Part shown: positions 10,884 to 19,539 of the stretch, in pieces
Layout: the number at the start of each line of letters is the position of its first letter
Numbering within the stretch: the stretch's first letter is position 1
Assembly: GCA_036346225.1 (NCBI GenBank)
Contig: JARFIW010000961.1
Span: 1,984,516-2,048,515 of the forward strand
From: Platerodrilus igneus
Taxonomy: Eukaryota; Arthropoda; Insecta; Coleoptera; Lycidae
Length of the DNA stretch: 64,000 nt
Direction of reading: 5' to 3'
The notes under the pieces: generated by a model
Databases searched by the model: none
Seen by the model: the letters and a program-made list of their open reading frames with translations, nothing else
What the model was told of the DNA's origin: nothing
Program-made: the position numbers and the translations under genes

Positions 10884-11561
10884 TTATATTGTTATATAAC
10901 AATCAAACCCCTTTCGATATCGACCATAATTGAAGTCTTTTGCAATGCATAGAAAATCATATTTTTCCAGCCAATATCGTGAGCACATTAATTTAAAATG
11001 ATCAAAAGTCATATCGGTACCAACATGTTCATCATATATGTGTTTTAAATTTAAATAATCTTTTTTAAATAGGACAACTATGTTAACATTATCACGTATT
11101 AATTGTATTGGTACTTTAGAATACGTTTGACACAGATAAAATAAATCTACACCCGAATGTCGACCCCTGCTGAAATATTCGCGAATTATGTCCTGATTTA
11201 AGCATGAAATATCGTCAAATATCATTATCGCATTTTTACTGATTGGTTCTGGAGGGGTGACATTCTCTTTATCGCTATAGGCGTAGTACTTAATGCCCTT
11301 TATAGATTTAAAAAGTTGCTCTAAATATTTATATTTAGTTTGTTCCAACGATTTGGAATACACGCACACATTTTCAAAACTTAATCCGTGTGGTGCCTCC
11401 AATAAACTAATCATTACATTGGTCTTTCCACATCCTGATGGTCCGCATATTATCGCCCTGATTGATGTTGGAAATAAAGGTCCATGCTTTCCCACAACTT
11501 CAGATTTTAAAAAATTATGATCGTCTATACTTAATTGTTGAGGTTGTCGTATAAACTTCAT
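10884..11561 (-). CDS. FtsK/HerA (A32-like) genome-packaging ATPase
   Basis: An intact frame of 225 codons. Walker A GPSGCGKT lies at residues 40-47. Walker B AIMIFDDI lies at about 111-118, with the two acidic residues that bind Mg and activate water. A sensor-like block FSRGRHSGVDLFYLCQT follows at about 130-146. This layout matches the A32/FtsK-type packaging ATPases of Mavericks and other double-jelly-roll viruses, which pump DNA into the capsid. The length is near the family norm. The start is the first ATG, and the upstream 35 bases separate it from the divergently transcribed PLA2 gene, so a shared bidirectional promoter is likely. It is one of the few unbroken genes in the relic. Confidence 0.88.
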   Translation of the reverse strand: MKFIRQPQQLSIDDHNFLKSEVVGKHGPLFPTSIRAIICGPSGCGKTNVMISLLEAPHGLSFENVCVYSKSLEQTKYKYLEQLFKSIKGIKYYAYSDKENVTPPEPISKNAIMIFDDISCLNQDIIREYFSRGRHSGVDLFYLCQTYSKVPIQLIRDNVNIVVLFKKDYLNLKHIYDEHVGTDMTFDHFKLMCSRYWLEKYDFLCIAKDFNYGRYRKGFDCYITI

Positions 11562-11596
11562 ATTAAGTCAAATGTTTTAATAATACTAATCAGTTG

Positions 11597-12415
11597 ATGG
11601 TTAAACGTTGTAGAGGAAGGGGGGTTCTAAACACCTTGATAAACAAGTTACCGGTAGAGCTTCATGTACCGGGATACCAATTTTGTGGACCAGGCACCAA
11701 GTTACGAGAACGATTAGTACGAGGCGATTCCGGCATTAACGATCTAGATAGATTGTGTCACGATCACGATATTGCTTATGCTCAAAACCCTGACAACTGG
11801 GCCGCACGACAAAGAGCTGATAAAGTTCTAGCAAAAGGCGCTTGGAACCGAGTGAAATCGAACAACGCTCAGTTTGGAGAGAAAGCAACCGCTTGGGCTG
11901 TAACCAATGCAATGAAAATTAAAACCAAACTGGGGATGGGGGTTACATCAAGAAGAATAAAGAAGAAGAAAAAAAAGCAGTGTTGTTCATTTAGAGGAGG
12001 TGTATTGACACCAATTAGAACTGCTGTAAAGCATATTCTCAAAGATTCAAATGTGAAGAAATTTATCAATATGAGTTTACTTGCTGCAAGAAAACCAGTT
12101 AAAACCGCTGGTGGAAAAAAGAGAGTGCGATTTCCTCGCATTATTCCCATACCTAAAGCGGGAGGCTTTCTTCCATTTCTAATGCCACTATTTGCAGGTC
12201 TTTCAGCTGCAGGAGTACTAGCTGGCGGTGCTGCAGGGATCGCTAAAGCTGTCAACGATGCATCGGCAGCCAAGAAACAATTTGAGGAAAACCGACGTCA
12301 TAATATCACCTTAGAGGACATAGCTTTAGGTAAAAAAGGTGAAGTGCTATAGCTTTCATCGCGCAATAAAAAAGGATTCGCCTTATACTTAAAACCCAAT
12401 CGAAAAGACTTGTAA
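11597..12415 (+). pseudogene. Phospholipase A2-domain virion protein with pVI-like tail
   Basis: ATG at 11597. Residues about 27-34 (YQFCGPGT) form the calcium loop, and 51-58 (DRLCHDHD) carry the His-Asp active-site pair of the PLA2 fold also used by parvovirus VP1. A basic stretch RIKKKKKK follows at about 117, a possible nuclear-targeting signal. The C-terminal third is Gly/Ala-rich and hydrophobic (GGFLPFLMPLFAGLS, then GGAAGIAKAVNDA), recalling membrane-active minor virion proteins. The frame meets TAG at 12350-12352. The same frame then continues with a Lys/Tyr-rich tail to TAA at 12413-12415, which fits the family's usual C-terminus and suggests a nonsense mutation in the last 22 codons. 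The likely role is membrane breach during entry; this is inferred from the domain. Confidence 0.85.
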
Positions 12416-12417
12416 AC

Positions 12418-12762
12418 TTGCCACGTAGAGCACTATTTGATTCAGATCTAAAGAAATATGCTAAAGGTATACCTTTCTTTAGAGGAGTATTTATGCGTGA
12501 TGCACTGCCAGCAAAGCCTCATGTTAACGAATCTGCTATTGTAAACTTAGATGACAACGTTGGAAATGGAACGCACTGGGTTGCATACAAAAAACGTGGC
12601 AAGAAAGTTATTTACTATGATAGTTTTGAAGATTTAACACCACCGCTTGAAATAGTGAGATACTTAAGAGACTGTAATCTTACTTATAATAACAATCGGG
12701 AGCAAAATTTTGATACCTCAATATGTGGGCATTTATGTTTGAACTTCTTATACAATAAATAA
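12418..12762 (+). CDS. Adenain-like cysteine protease
   Basis: About 114 residues with the adenovirus-protease (Ulp1-like, C5-type) arrangement. The His lies in GTHWVAY (about residue 53), an Asp in YYDSF (about 68), the oxyanion Gln in EQNFD (about 96) and the nucleophile Cys in SICGH (about 103). Members of this family process capsid precursor proteins during virion maturation. No ATG exists at the left end of the frame, and TTG at 12418 is not a normal eukaryotic start. Translation could begin at the Met in VFMRD, which still leaves all catalytic residues. It starts two bases after the PLA2-gene tail. All catalytic residues are present, so the body of the gene looks intact. Confidence 0.85.
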   Translation: MPRRALFDSDLKKYAKGIPFFRGVFMRDALPAKPHVNESAIVNLDDNVGNGTHWVAYKKRGKKVIYYDSFEDLTPPLEIVRYLRDCNLTYNNNREQNFDTSICGHLCLNFLYNK

Positions 12763-12831
12763 TTTTTATGGTATATAGTTGTTTGATTTTTAAATTTAAT
12801 GGTAGTCATGACACACGTTTAGGTTACAGGT

Positions 12832-13626
12832 GTGGGGAACGTGCTTTCGGCCAATTATTTCCCCCCAATTGAACTTGATTCAGAATGTAAATGTGGTTTA
12901 GATTTGGTGGGGTTTTACGGATGCAACTCTATACGCAATATTCATTCAGATAACAACAAGTTTTATTATTTGGATGATAAAAAGGATAATAATAATAATA
13001 ATAATAATAATGCTATTGATAACGATGATGATGGTGACGCTAAAATAAAAATGATTACAATCCCACCTGGAGCATATGAAATTTCTGAACTTGGAAAATA
13101 TATAAACAATGCAATAGATAGTTCCTCAAGTAGTACATTGAAGTTTATTCTAAAGGCTAACAATAACACATTGCAGTGCGAAATGAAATCTATGTACACA
13201 GTGATTTTTAAACGCAATGATGCTATTGGGCAAATGCTGAGGTTCACTCCTGGCATATATCAGGCAAATAAAAATCATTTCTCTCAACAATCTGTACAAA
13301 TATTCGATGCAACTAATATACATGTGGAATGTAATCTTACTGGTGGAGCGTATAGGAATAGCGAGCAGTCACACACAATTTTTGAATTTGATGTACACGT
13401 AGAGCCTGGATATAAATTGATTAAAGAACCTGTATCCGTCACATACTTGCCTGTGATCGTTCAGCAAATAGATAACACTACGCTATGGTTGGTCAATCAA
13501 GAGGGTAAATTGGTAGACTTTAGTGCAGAGAAAGTATCTATTAGATTAGAACTTAAAAATATGCGGCTTAAAATTTTTGGTACTAGAGTATACTCAATCA
13601 CTTCACCTCAACCTGCAGGTCAGTAA
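12832..13626 (+). CDS. Penton-like minor capsid protein (Maverick)
   Basis: An uninterrupted frame of about 264 codons. Conserved-looking blocks are NYFPPIELD at the N-terminus, IPPGAYEISELGKYI at about residue 84, AIGQMLRFTPG at about 135 and a C-terminal beta-rich segment ending near RVYSITSPQP. From memory these belong to the single-jelly-roll (penton-like) protein found next to the protease and major capsid genes in animal Mavericks. The N-terminal third holds an Asn run encoded by an AAT microsatellite (12986-13012) beside an Asp-rich patch, probably a loop expansion. The frame opens at GTG, with no ATG at the expected place, so the start may have been lost. Function (capsid vertex) is inferred from family and gene order. 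Confidence 0.72.
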   Translation: MGNVLSANYFPPIELDSECKCGLDLVGFYGCNSIRNIHSDNNKFYYLDDKKDNNNNNNNNAIDNDDDGDAKIKMITIPPGAYEISELGKYINNAIDSSSSSTLKFILKANNNTLQCEMKSMYTVIFKRNDAIGQMLRFTPGIYQANKNHFSQQSVQIFDATNIHVECNLTGGAYRNSEQSHTIFEFDVHVEPGYKLIKEPVSVTYLPVIVQQIDNTTLWLVNQEGKLVDFSAEKVSIRLELKNMRLKIFGTRVYSITSPQPAGQ

Positions 13627-13696
13627 ACACCTGGTGCATTAACAGATCAGGACGTTTAATTTTTAGAATATCTCGGTTATAAAGTGCTTAATAAAC

Positions 13697-14768
13697 ATGG
13701 AAGGCGCAATAAGAGGTCTATTCAACAGTGTAGCATTGGAAGATACGATTACGGAATATGATCGTCAAACATATCACCCATATACGACAAACGCCTATGG
13801 AAACTCGGATGAAATCAATATTGTTATCCAAAAAGCTGATCTTATAACCGCAACTTATGGCAGCATTATATACTTGGAAGGTACTCTTAGTCCAACAGAA
13901 GCCCAAAATAAGGATTATGCCTTCACGAATAATGCAATGTTGTTTCTTTTTGAAGAAATTAGATTTACACTGGGTGATCAATTGAAACGGTTAGATTACC
14001 CGGAATAAACAGCACAAACAAAGGCGTTTGTTCGTATACACGCGAGCAAAGTCGTTGTATGATGCATGCAGGATGGAGTGTGGAAAATAAACCTTTACCC
14101 TTGCTTAATGAAGCTAAAGATTCTTTTTGCGCTTCAATACCATTAAAGTGCGTGCTTGGATTTGCTGAAGGATACAAAACACCGTTGCTTAACATTCGAC
14201 AAGAATTAACGTTGGTACATTCAAAGTCCTATATTGATTATAGTAAGGGTAATTCTGTACCAAAAATTACTCTCACAAAGGTAGCATTGAAAGTACCTCA
14301 CGTAATGCTCAACGGTGCCACAAAATTGTCTTTTTACAAAGACATTAACAAGAATTCGCAAATACAAGTAGCTTTTCATGCACGTGACTTGTATACCTAT
14401 CCAAGCCTACCGTCCACTACATCTTTGGTTTGGCCTTTTAAGAGTAGTACGGGTTTTCAGTGCCCTCAATAAATATTCGTCACCTTTCAAACCAAAAAGC
14501 GCAACCATAAGGATGCGGATGCGTCTACATTTAACCACGCAAACATTACAAATATAAAGGCTAATATCAACAATAGAAGATATCCATATGAGCACCAAAA
14601 CCTTTCTTTTACCGACAACAAGCACATGGATGCTTATAATGAATATTTGAATTATCCATCTCAATATTATGAACCGTTCGAGAGTTCGGTATGCTGTCTT
14701 CTCAGTTATGAAAAGTTTAAACAGGAACCAATTTTTGTAATCAACTGCACCAGACAACCCACAGAGTT
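13697..14768 (+). pseudogene. Double-jelly-roll major capsid protein (hexon-like), broken
   Basis: ATG at 13697 opens a good N-terminus (EYDRQTYHPYTTNAYG, then FTNNAMLFLFEEIRFTLGD). The frame stops at 14006-14008. The coding sense resumes in another frame at about 14059 (HAGWSVENK, IPLKCVLGFAEGYK). It continues past a TAA at 14470-14472 (FVTFQTKK, RRYPYEHQNLSFTD, EPIFVINCTRQ) and ends at TGA 14770-14772. These blocks, in this order, are those of Maverick/adintovirus major capsid proteins, the main capsid building block. The usual last stretch after the VIxCSRQ-like motif is missing, because metalloproteinase sequence follows directly. One frameshift, at least one nonsense codon and a 3' truncation make the gene non-functional. 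Confidence 0.82.
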
Positions 14769-14770
14769 AT

Positions 14771-15912
14771 GATATATTAATAACATTCCAACAACAAAAT
14801 CATTACATGAGGGCTTCAACAAACCCTAATGAGCTATGCAACGATGATTTTGAATGACCCCGTGGTGGGTTAGCACATGCTTTCCATCCAGCGACAATGT
14901 TGTGTCCGAAATACACATGGATTATGATGAGTCTTGGTATATGGAACACTCAAATTCACCACCCAGTGGATATATAAGTTATTATGAGGTGCTACTTCAT
15001 GAAATTGGTCATACATTAGGGTTGACATTCAAATAATGTTAATGCTGTTATGTATTCATATCTAGAAAATCATCATCTTGATTTACATAAGGATGATATT
15101 GCAGGAATACAGTCCATATACCCACCACCACCATCATCATCATCTACCACCGTTAAATCAACTACCGCTGATTTTAAACCTAACTTACCCAATAAGCCAA
15201 CCTCACTGAATAAACTGCCGCCAGACCTATGTAACATTGATATTGAACATTTTCTAATTTTAAATAAACGCATATATATGTTTTATGAAAAGTGGGTTTG
15301 GATATCAACTCTAAATAGCACTTACATTGAGCCCGCTAAGAACATAATAGATTGGCTACCTTTTCTTCCGCACATGCTTAAACGTTTAGATGCCATATAT
15401 CAGAAACCAAATGGTGATGTGGTTTTCTTTAGCAACAATCAAGTATATCTGTTGCAATTTCCTAGCATGCAGCTAGTCAATGGATGGCCTAGAGCATACA
15501 CTCACTTTTGCATTCCTAATCGTGTTCGGGTGAATGCGTCTGTAAATACCTATTCTGGACGTACATTGATATTTTATGGTGCAAATCAACTCATGGAATA
15601 CGCTAAATGTACTAAGCAACCCAAAGCACATTTTTTACAATCACATGCTATTCAGATATTCCTTCGCATATTACAATCATTTTTCGATATACCAATGGTC
15701 ATCTATATTTTATCAATAAAAACAAATTTCACCAATATAGTGAATTTCTAGGCAAAGTAATTCAATCTGGTCACTTTGATCTATCCATATTTAACATTTA
15801 TTGTGCAAACAAAGGATTAATGCAACAACTTTACGATGTATTGGACAAACTAGTGATTTCGTATTTACAATCTAGCAGTATGTATGATAATTATGATGAA
15901 AGTTTATCGTAA
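14771..15912 (+). pseudogene. Hemopexin-type matrix metalloproteinase, broken
   Basis: Catalytic-domain pieces appear in order: DILITF at about 14771, GGLAHAFHP near 14864, EIHMDYDESW near 14910, and the zinc site LLHEIGHTLGL near 15000. After a frameshift come VMYSYLE and DLHKDDIAGIQSIYPPPP, the normal end of an MMP catalytic domain, then a Ser/Thr/Pro hinge. Hemopexin-like repeats follow (FLILNKRIYMFYEKWVW, MLKRLDAIYQKPNGDVVFFS), and after another frameshift LYFINKNKFHQYSEF, ending at 15912. Signal peptide and cysteine-switch prodomain are absent. Frameshifts fall within the zinc region, so the third zinc His is lost. MMPs cut extracellular matrix; granulovirus-type baculoviruses carry them. 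Here it sits inside the Maverick cluster on the capsid-gene strand. Confidence 0.82.
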
Positions 15913-15966
15913 TGTTAAAAAATGTACAAAATATAATAAAAATTAATTTTTTAGTTCATTTTATTT

Positions 15967-16233
15967 TTACATCACATAAAAATTTATTTGGAAAATAATT
16001 TCATATAAAAACTTAAATTCTAAAGAATGTTGAATAAAGTAGTTGGTTCTTGATAATTTCGTAAGTGCTTGCATATTTTCCGCAACCAACTTACCTGTAG
16101 ATATAATACAGTCATCGTTGATTGCACCACACTGTTTGGTAAAAGAGGATGCTATATCTATAAATTGATTATAGATGTAATCAATTAAAGAATCATTAAT
16201 TGTAAATAAACAATCGTTAACTATGAATGTCAT
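15967..16233 (-). CDS. Unidentified ORF in Maverick relic
   Basis: A frame of 88 codons, rich in Ile, Asn and Phe, with no motif I recognise. It begins three bases inside the stop of the neighbouring 16230-16760 frame, in a different phase. It may be a separate small overlapping gene or the C-terminal part of that gene after a frameshift. It converges on the MMP pseudogene with 54 bases between them. Confidence 0.35.
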   Translation of the reverse strand: MTFIVNDCLFTINDSLIDYIYNQFIDIASSFTKQCGAINDDCIISTGKLVAENMQALTKLSRTNYFIQHSLEFKFLYEIIFQINFYVM

Positions 16234-16760
16234 TGAAAATAATTTATTAATTGCTTCCTCAGAAAAAAGAGCGCAGCACTACCATTATGACGTAGTCCAA
16301 TATATGGAATGTTGGTACAGCTATCGTAAATTGCATTCATTTTAATGCCATAACCAATAGATACCTCTTGATTTCTATATTCAGGGTTTTTTTGTAGAAC
16401 TAACATATTACGAAGAAAATGTTCGCTTCTTAAACTTGAAATTTCATTCCATTCCTTAACATTAAAATATAGAAAGCTTTCTGGAGCAATAACGTTAGAT
16501 ATTTGCACTACCGCATTTAGTTCATACCGCGTTGAAATACCAACTTTCAGTAATAAACCCAAATCTAAAAATGTTGACCATGTTGATACTAATACTTCAC
16601 GATCGTTATTAAATGCTGTAGGACGTGTTGATTTTAGTGATAACTCTGCGTTTGTATCAGCCCATGAAAAATTTGCATTATTCTTTTGAATTGCATCAAT
16701 CAATAAACAATTTGCATCACCATTCTTTTTCAAGTTTTTCTTAACTGTTGCAGCATACAT
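16230..16760 (-). CDS. Unidentified 176-residue ORF in Maverick relic
   Basis: A clean ATG frame of 176 codons with even amino-acid composition, unlike the low-complexity random frames of this AT-rich window, so it is probably a real gene. Visible features are a basic N-terminus (VKKNLKKNG), a central block LVSTWSTFLDLGLLLKVG, and NVIAPESFLYFNVKEWNEIS; there is no membrane segment or zinc motif. I do not recognise the family. Its position, on the minus strand between the MMP and the 16.8-kb gene, suggests an accessory or virion protein of the element. Confidence 0.5.
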   Translation of the reverse strand: MYAATVKKNLKKNGDANCLLIDAIQKNNANFSWADTNAELSLKSTRPTAFNNDREVLVSTWSTFLDLGLLLKVGISTRYELNAVVQISNVIAPESFLYFNVKEWNEISSLRSEHFLRNMLVLQKNPEYRNQEVSIGYGIKMNAIYDSCTNIPYIGLRHNGSAALFFLRKQLINYFQ

Positions 16761-16839
16761 GTTTCTACTTTGAAAACAAAACTCTAACTACTTAAAATGG
16801 TGGATTTTGCCAGCTGAGTTAATGATTATATGTATTAAC

Positions 16840-17364
16840 TCAATATTTTAGCATAATTACATTTTCGACTGCACAACTGAACGATGAGCAACGTGCAGAG
16901 TGATACAAACATTTTGAAGTGTTGGGGTAATTCCACTCCTTTAGCTCATGTAAAGAAGGAGGACACCCCAATGCTTCAACATTGATGATGTTAAGATTAG
17001 AAAATTCGGTCATTAACCATGTCCGTTTTTCTAACCCCTTCACATATATGCACGTTGCTTCATTAAATATTGGATCCAATACGTGGTGCAAACAACCGTA
17101 AGGCAACTCACCATCTTCCCACTTAATGCCATGGAATTTTTCAATCAACCACGTATTTTAGCGTTTGTTGTTGGTTAATAATTGATTCCATGGGTGTGGT
17201 AGCTTCAATATATACGTCTTTACATCATTTGATGATGATGACAATGGACCAACGGACACTTCTTTAAATATAAAATTATTATTTTTAGTTTTAAAGCCTC
17301 GAACATCTACAACTATCGAAGTATTCATTTTAGGCAATATTGGCTGCAGACTGTTCAATAACAA
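16840..17364 (-). pseudogene. Conserved arthropod Maverick-region protein (unknown function), one stop
   Basis: Two frames in the same phase are separated only by a stop at 17158-17160. The upstream part contains IVVDVRGFKTKNNNFIFKEV and LKLPHPWNQL. The downstream part contains WLIEKFHGIKWEDG, CIYVKGLEKRTWL, VEALGCPPSLHELK and a C-terminal Cys/His cluster (CLYHSARCSSFSC). From memory this domain order (V-D-V-x-G-F at the start, F-H-G-I-x-W in the middle, Y-V-K-G-x-x-K, then a C..H...C end) recurs in many uncharacterised arthropod proteins. The alternating beta/helix pattern suggests an RNase H-like fold, but that is speculation. A single nonsense mutation breaks it here. Confidence 0.55.
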
Positions 17365-17439
17365 ACAGAAACTAACATTTTAACTCAATGCTTTCCTATT
17401 TATATGCTTTGCAAGTAGTTTCCTTACATATAAACAGTA

Positions 17440-18610
17440 TAATTATTTCAAAATTTATATGCCTGTATAATTATATATAACCCCATTATTTTTTCATTTA
17501 TGCACTTGTATAGTCATTAAAGGTAATATTCTGCGCTTGTATTTTTTGCAATCTGACATTGAAACATTCCAATGTGGTTAAAAAATTATTCATGTTTTTG
17601 TAGAAAAAAACATTAAAAATTTACATTTTAACCTTATGTGCAACTTTGTAGCATTGATGCTAATAAAAGTTTTTATTAACTTCTATCGTTTGAGAATGAC
17701 GCAAAGAAAAAAACCTGATGCTACACCTTGAGTTATAAAAAGTTAATACATGTATATCCTTCAAAAATTAGTATTGATTTTTCCTTATGAACAAATAACC
17801 ACATCGATTTTCATATATCTATACTTTTTAATTATTTTCTTAAGTAAAAACAGGGTCATTATTTCTGAATAATACACGGCTGATATAAAACCCATCATTA
17901 TCTTGTATAATTATATGTTTAATGTTACGATTGTCAAAGTAATATAGAGACCGATTATTTTTAAAATTATATACTTGTACGCTTATATTTTACAATCTGA
18001 CGTAGAAAAATTCCAGTGTGGGCATAAAATTATTCATGTTTCTTAGCAATAAAAATTTAAATTATAATTGTACTTGCAATTTTGTAACATTTCATATAGG
18101 TATTTTAAATAAAAAAAGGTTAAGCATTCTATGTGTGTATATATAATACAACAAGTTTAACTATTATCTAACGAAATGAAACCGACAGCTATAGTACAAC
18201 CATGTAATAAAACAGGGGTGCCGTGGTTTGCGAAACCAGCGGGAAAACGAAGGATGTTAAGGCTTTTAAACCCGTAAGTAACAAATATTTATTTGTGTAA
18301 ACTAATTTTCATTTTATATCTATTACTGAAAAATTGTTATTTAATAAAACTTAGGTTCATTTTTTCATATTTTTACAGTAATATGCGATATACGAAGGTG
18401 TTAATCGCACAAACATCGCCAAAAAGAAAGTTATGATTAATATTAAGTTCTATAGTTTGAGACCGACGTAAAAACCTTGATGCTACACCTTGAGTTATAA
18501 AAGTTAATACATGCAATTTTTTCAAAATTATTACGCTAAATACAACCTTGGTTTTTCTTCATGAACAAATAACAACATCAATTTACGTACATCCGTATTT
18601 TGATTCAAAC
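17440..18610. repeat. Duplicated AT-rich block (two diverged copies)
   Basis: 17440-17830 and 17890-18610 align in the same direction. Shared landmarks are TATAATTATAT, CTTGTATA/CTTGTACG, TTTTGCAATCTGACATT/TTTTACAATCTGACGTA, AAATTATTCATGTTT, GATGCTACACCTTGAGTTAT and ATGAACAAATAAC. The second copy carries an extra stretch of about 320 bp (18110-18435) that is absent from the first. This could be a remnant of Maverick end sequence or an unrelated satellite-like unit. Confidence 0.7.
18176..18436 (+). CDS. Candidate two-exon gene for a 51-residue basic protein
   Basis: ATG at 18176 opens 98 bases ending at a strong donor, GTAAGT at 18274. A pyrimidine-rich tract and TTTTTACAG end an intron of 105 bases at 18378. 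The reading phase is kept across the junction and exon 2 runs to TGA at 18434-18436. The product would be 51 residues with about a dozen Lys/Arg, starting MKPTAIVQPCNK and ending SPKRKL. Neither exon has a stop in the chosen frame. Splice sites plus phase preservation can occur by chance in AT-rich DNA, so this stays a candidate. I do not recognise the protein; its basic nature would suit nucleic-acid binding. Confidence 0.35.
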
Positions 18611-18837
18611 CATAGTTAAAAAAACCGAGGTGATCCAAAAAATCTCCGAAGCAGTCAAGCACCCAAAGGAGTACTACCTCCCTCAAAACGCGGACTCCAT
18701 TCCACACACATTATTTTGAAAAATGTTTAACACCTTCCCCATCTTATTTAATATTTAACACGGGAACGCTGCTAAAAAAATTTTTAAGAAAATATCTCCG
18801 AAGCAGTCAATTACCTAGAGGGGTACGCGGGGGTGTC
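18611..18837. other. Non-coding, diverged start of minisatellite region
   Basis: Holds an ATCTCCGAAGCAGTCAA motif twice (near 18643 and 18786) and leads into the 101-bp repeat units. No gene seen. Confidence 0.5.
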
Positions 18838-19340
18838 CATTTATCATTTGACATTGTTTAACATCATTCACCACGTTTATTGAACACCCCCATACTATTT
18901 AACAACAAAGACGCCTGGCTGGCCCGCGGGGGAGTGCCCATTTATCATTTGTCATTGTTTAACGTCATTCGCCACGTTTACTGCACACCTCTTATACTAT
19001 TTAATAAAAGAGACGCCCGGCTGGTGCGCAGGGAGTGCCTATTTATCATTTGACATTGTATAACGTTATTCATTACATTTATTGCACACCCCCCGTACTA
19101 TCTAACAACAAAGACGCCCGGCTGGCGCGCGGGGGTGCCCATTTATCATTTCACATTGTTTAACGTCATTCACCACGTTTATTGCACACCCCCCATACTA
19201 TCTAACAACATAAACGGCCGGCAGGCGCGCGGGGGGTGCTCATTTATTACTTGACATTGTTTAACGTCATTTACCACGTTTATTGCGCGCACACACACAC
19301 ACCCATACTATCTAACAACAAAGACGCCCGGCTGGCGCTG
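18838..19340. repeat. 101-bp GC-rich minisatellite, five copies
   Basis: Units start at about 18838, 18939, 19040, 19140 and 19241. Each has CATTTATCATTTGACATTG, then a CACCACGTTTATTGCACACC block, a CATACTATCTAACAACAAAG block and a GC-rich ACGCCCGGCTGGCGCGCGGG core. Identity between neighbouring units is high, with variable C and G runs at the core. In the last unit the CACACC block has become a short CA repeat. No open frame spans the units consistently. Confidence 0.9.
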
Positions 19341-19382
19341 CGCGCGCACCCCCAGGACAGATGCGTAACGACTCCCGGCGTA

Positions 19383-19513
19383 GCAAATTTGCATACTAAG
19401 ACAATTTTGTTCGCAAACCGGCGTATATATATCTTGCTGTGCGGCTTCTAGCAAATTTGCATACAAAGACAATTTTGTTCTCAAACCGACGTATATCTAT
19501 CTTGCTGCGCGGT
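19383..19513. repeat. 66-bp tandem duplication
   Basis: Two adjacent copies, each starting AGCAAATTTGCATAC and containing AAGACAATTTTGTTC, CAAACCG and ATCTTGCTG. They differ at only a few positions. They lie directly after the minisatellite and before the LINE fragment. Confidence 0.85.
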
Positions 19514-19539
19514 GTGTTTTCCAAAGCGGCTTAGCTACC

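Larger units (their letters stand above)
10128..17400. mobile_element. Maverick/Polinton (adintovirus-like) relic
   Basis: A cluster of genes typical of Maverick/Polinton elements and the related adintoviruses: packaging ATPase, phospholipase A2-domain protein, adenain-like protease, penton-like protein and double-jelly-roll major capsid protein, plus accessory ORFs on both strands. Virion genes (11.6-14.8 kb) are on the plus strand. The ATPase and the 10.1-kb gene diverge from them on the minus strand. Protein-primed DNA polymerase B and retroviral-type integrase, the replication and integration hallmarks, are missing. No long terminal inverted repeats were recognised, so the limits given are those of the coding blocks. 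Several genes are broken, so this is a partial, inactive copy. Confidence 0.85.

Noticed and set aside
11869..12273. 134-codon minus-strand frame opposite the PLA2 gene
   Set aside because: Antisense shadow of the PLA2-domain gene with low-complexity Phe/Ala runs.
10128..18610. Terminal inverted repeats of the Maverick
   Set aside because: The duplicated blocks at 17.4-18.6 kb are direct, and I saw no inverted match on the left side (8.5-10.1 kb).
18838..19340. CRISPR-like array
   Set aside because: The 101-bp units are contiguous tandem repeats without unique spacers, in a eukaryotic context.
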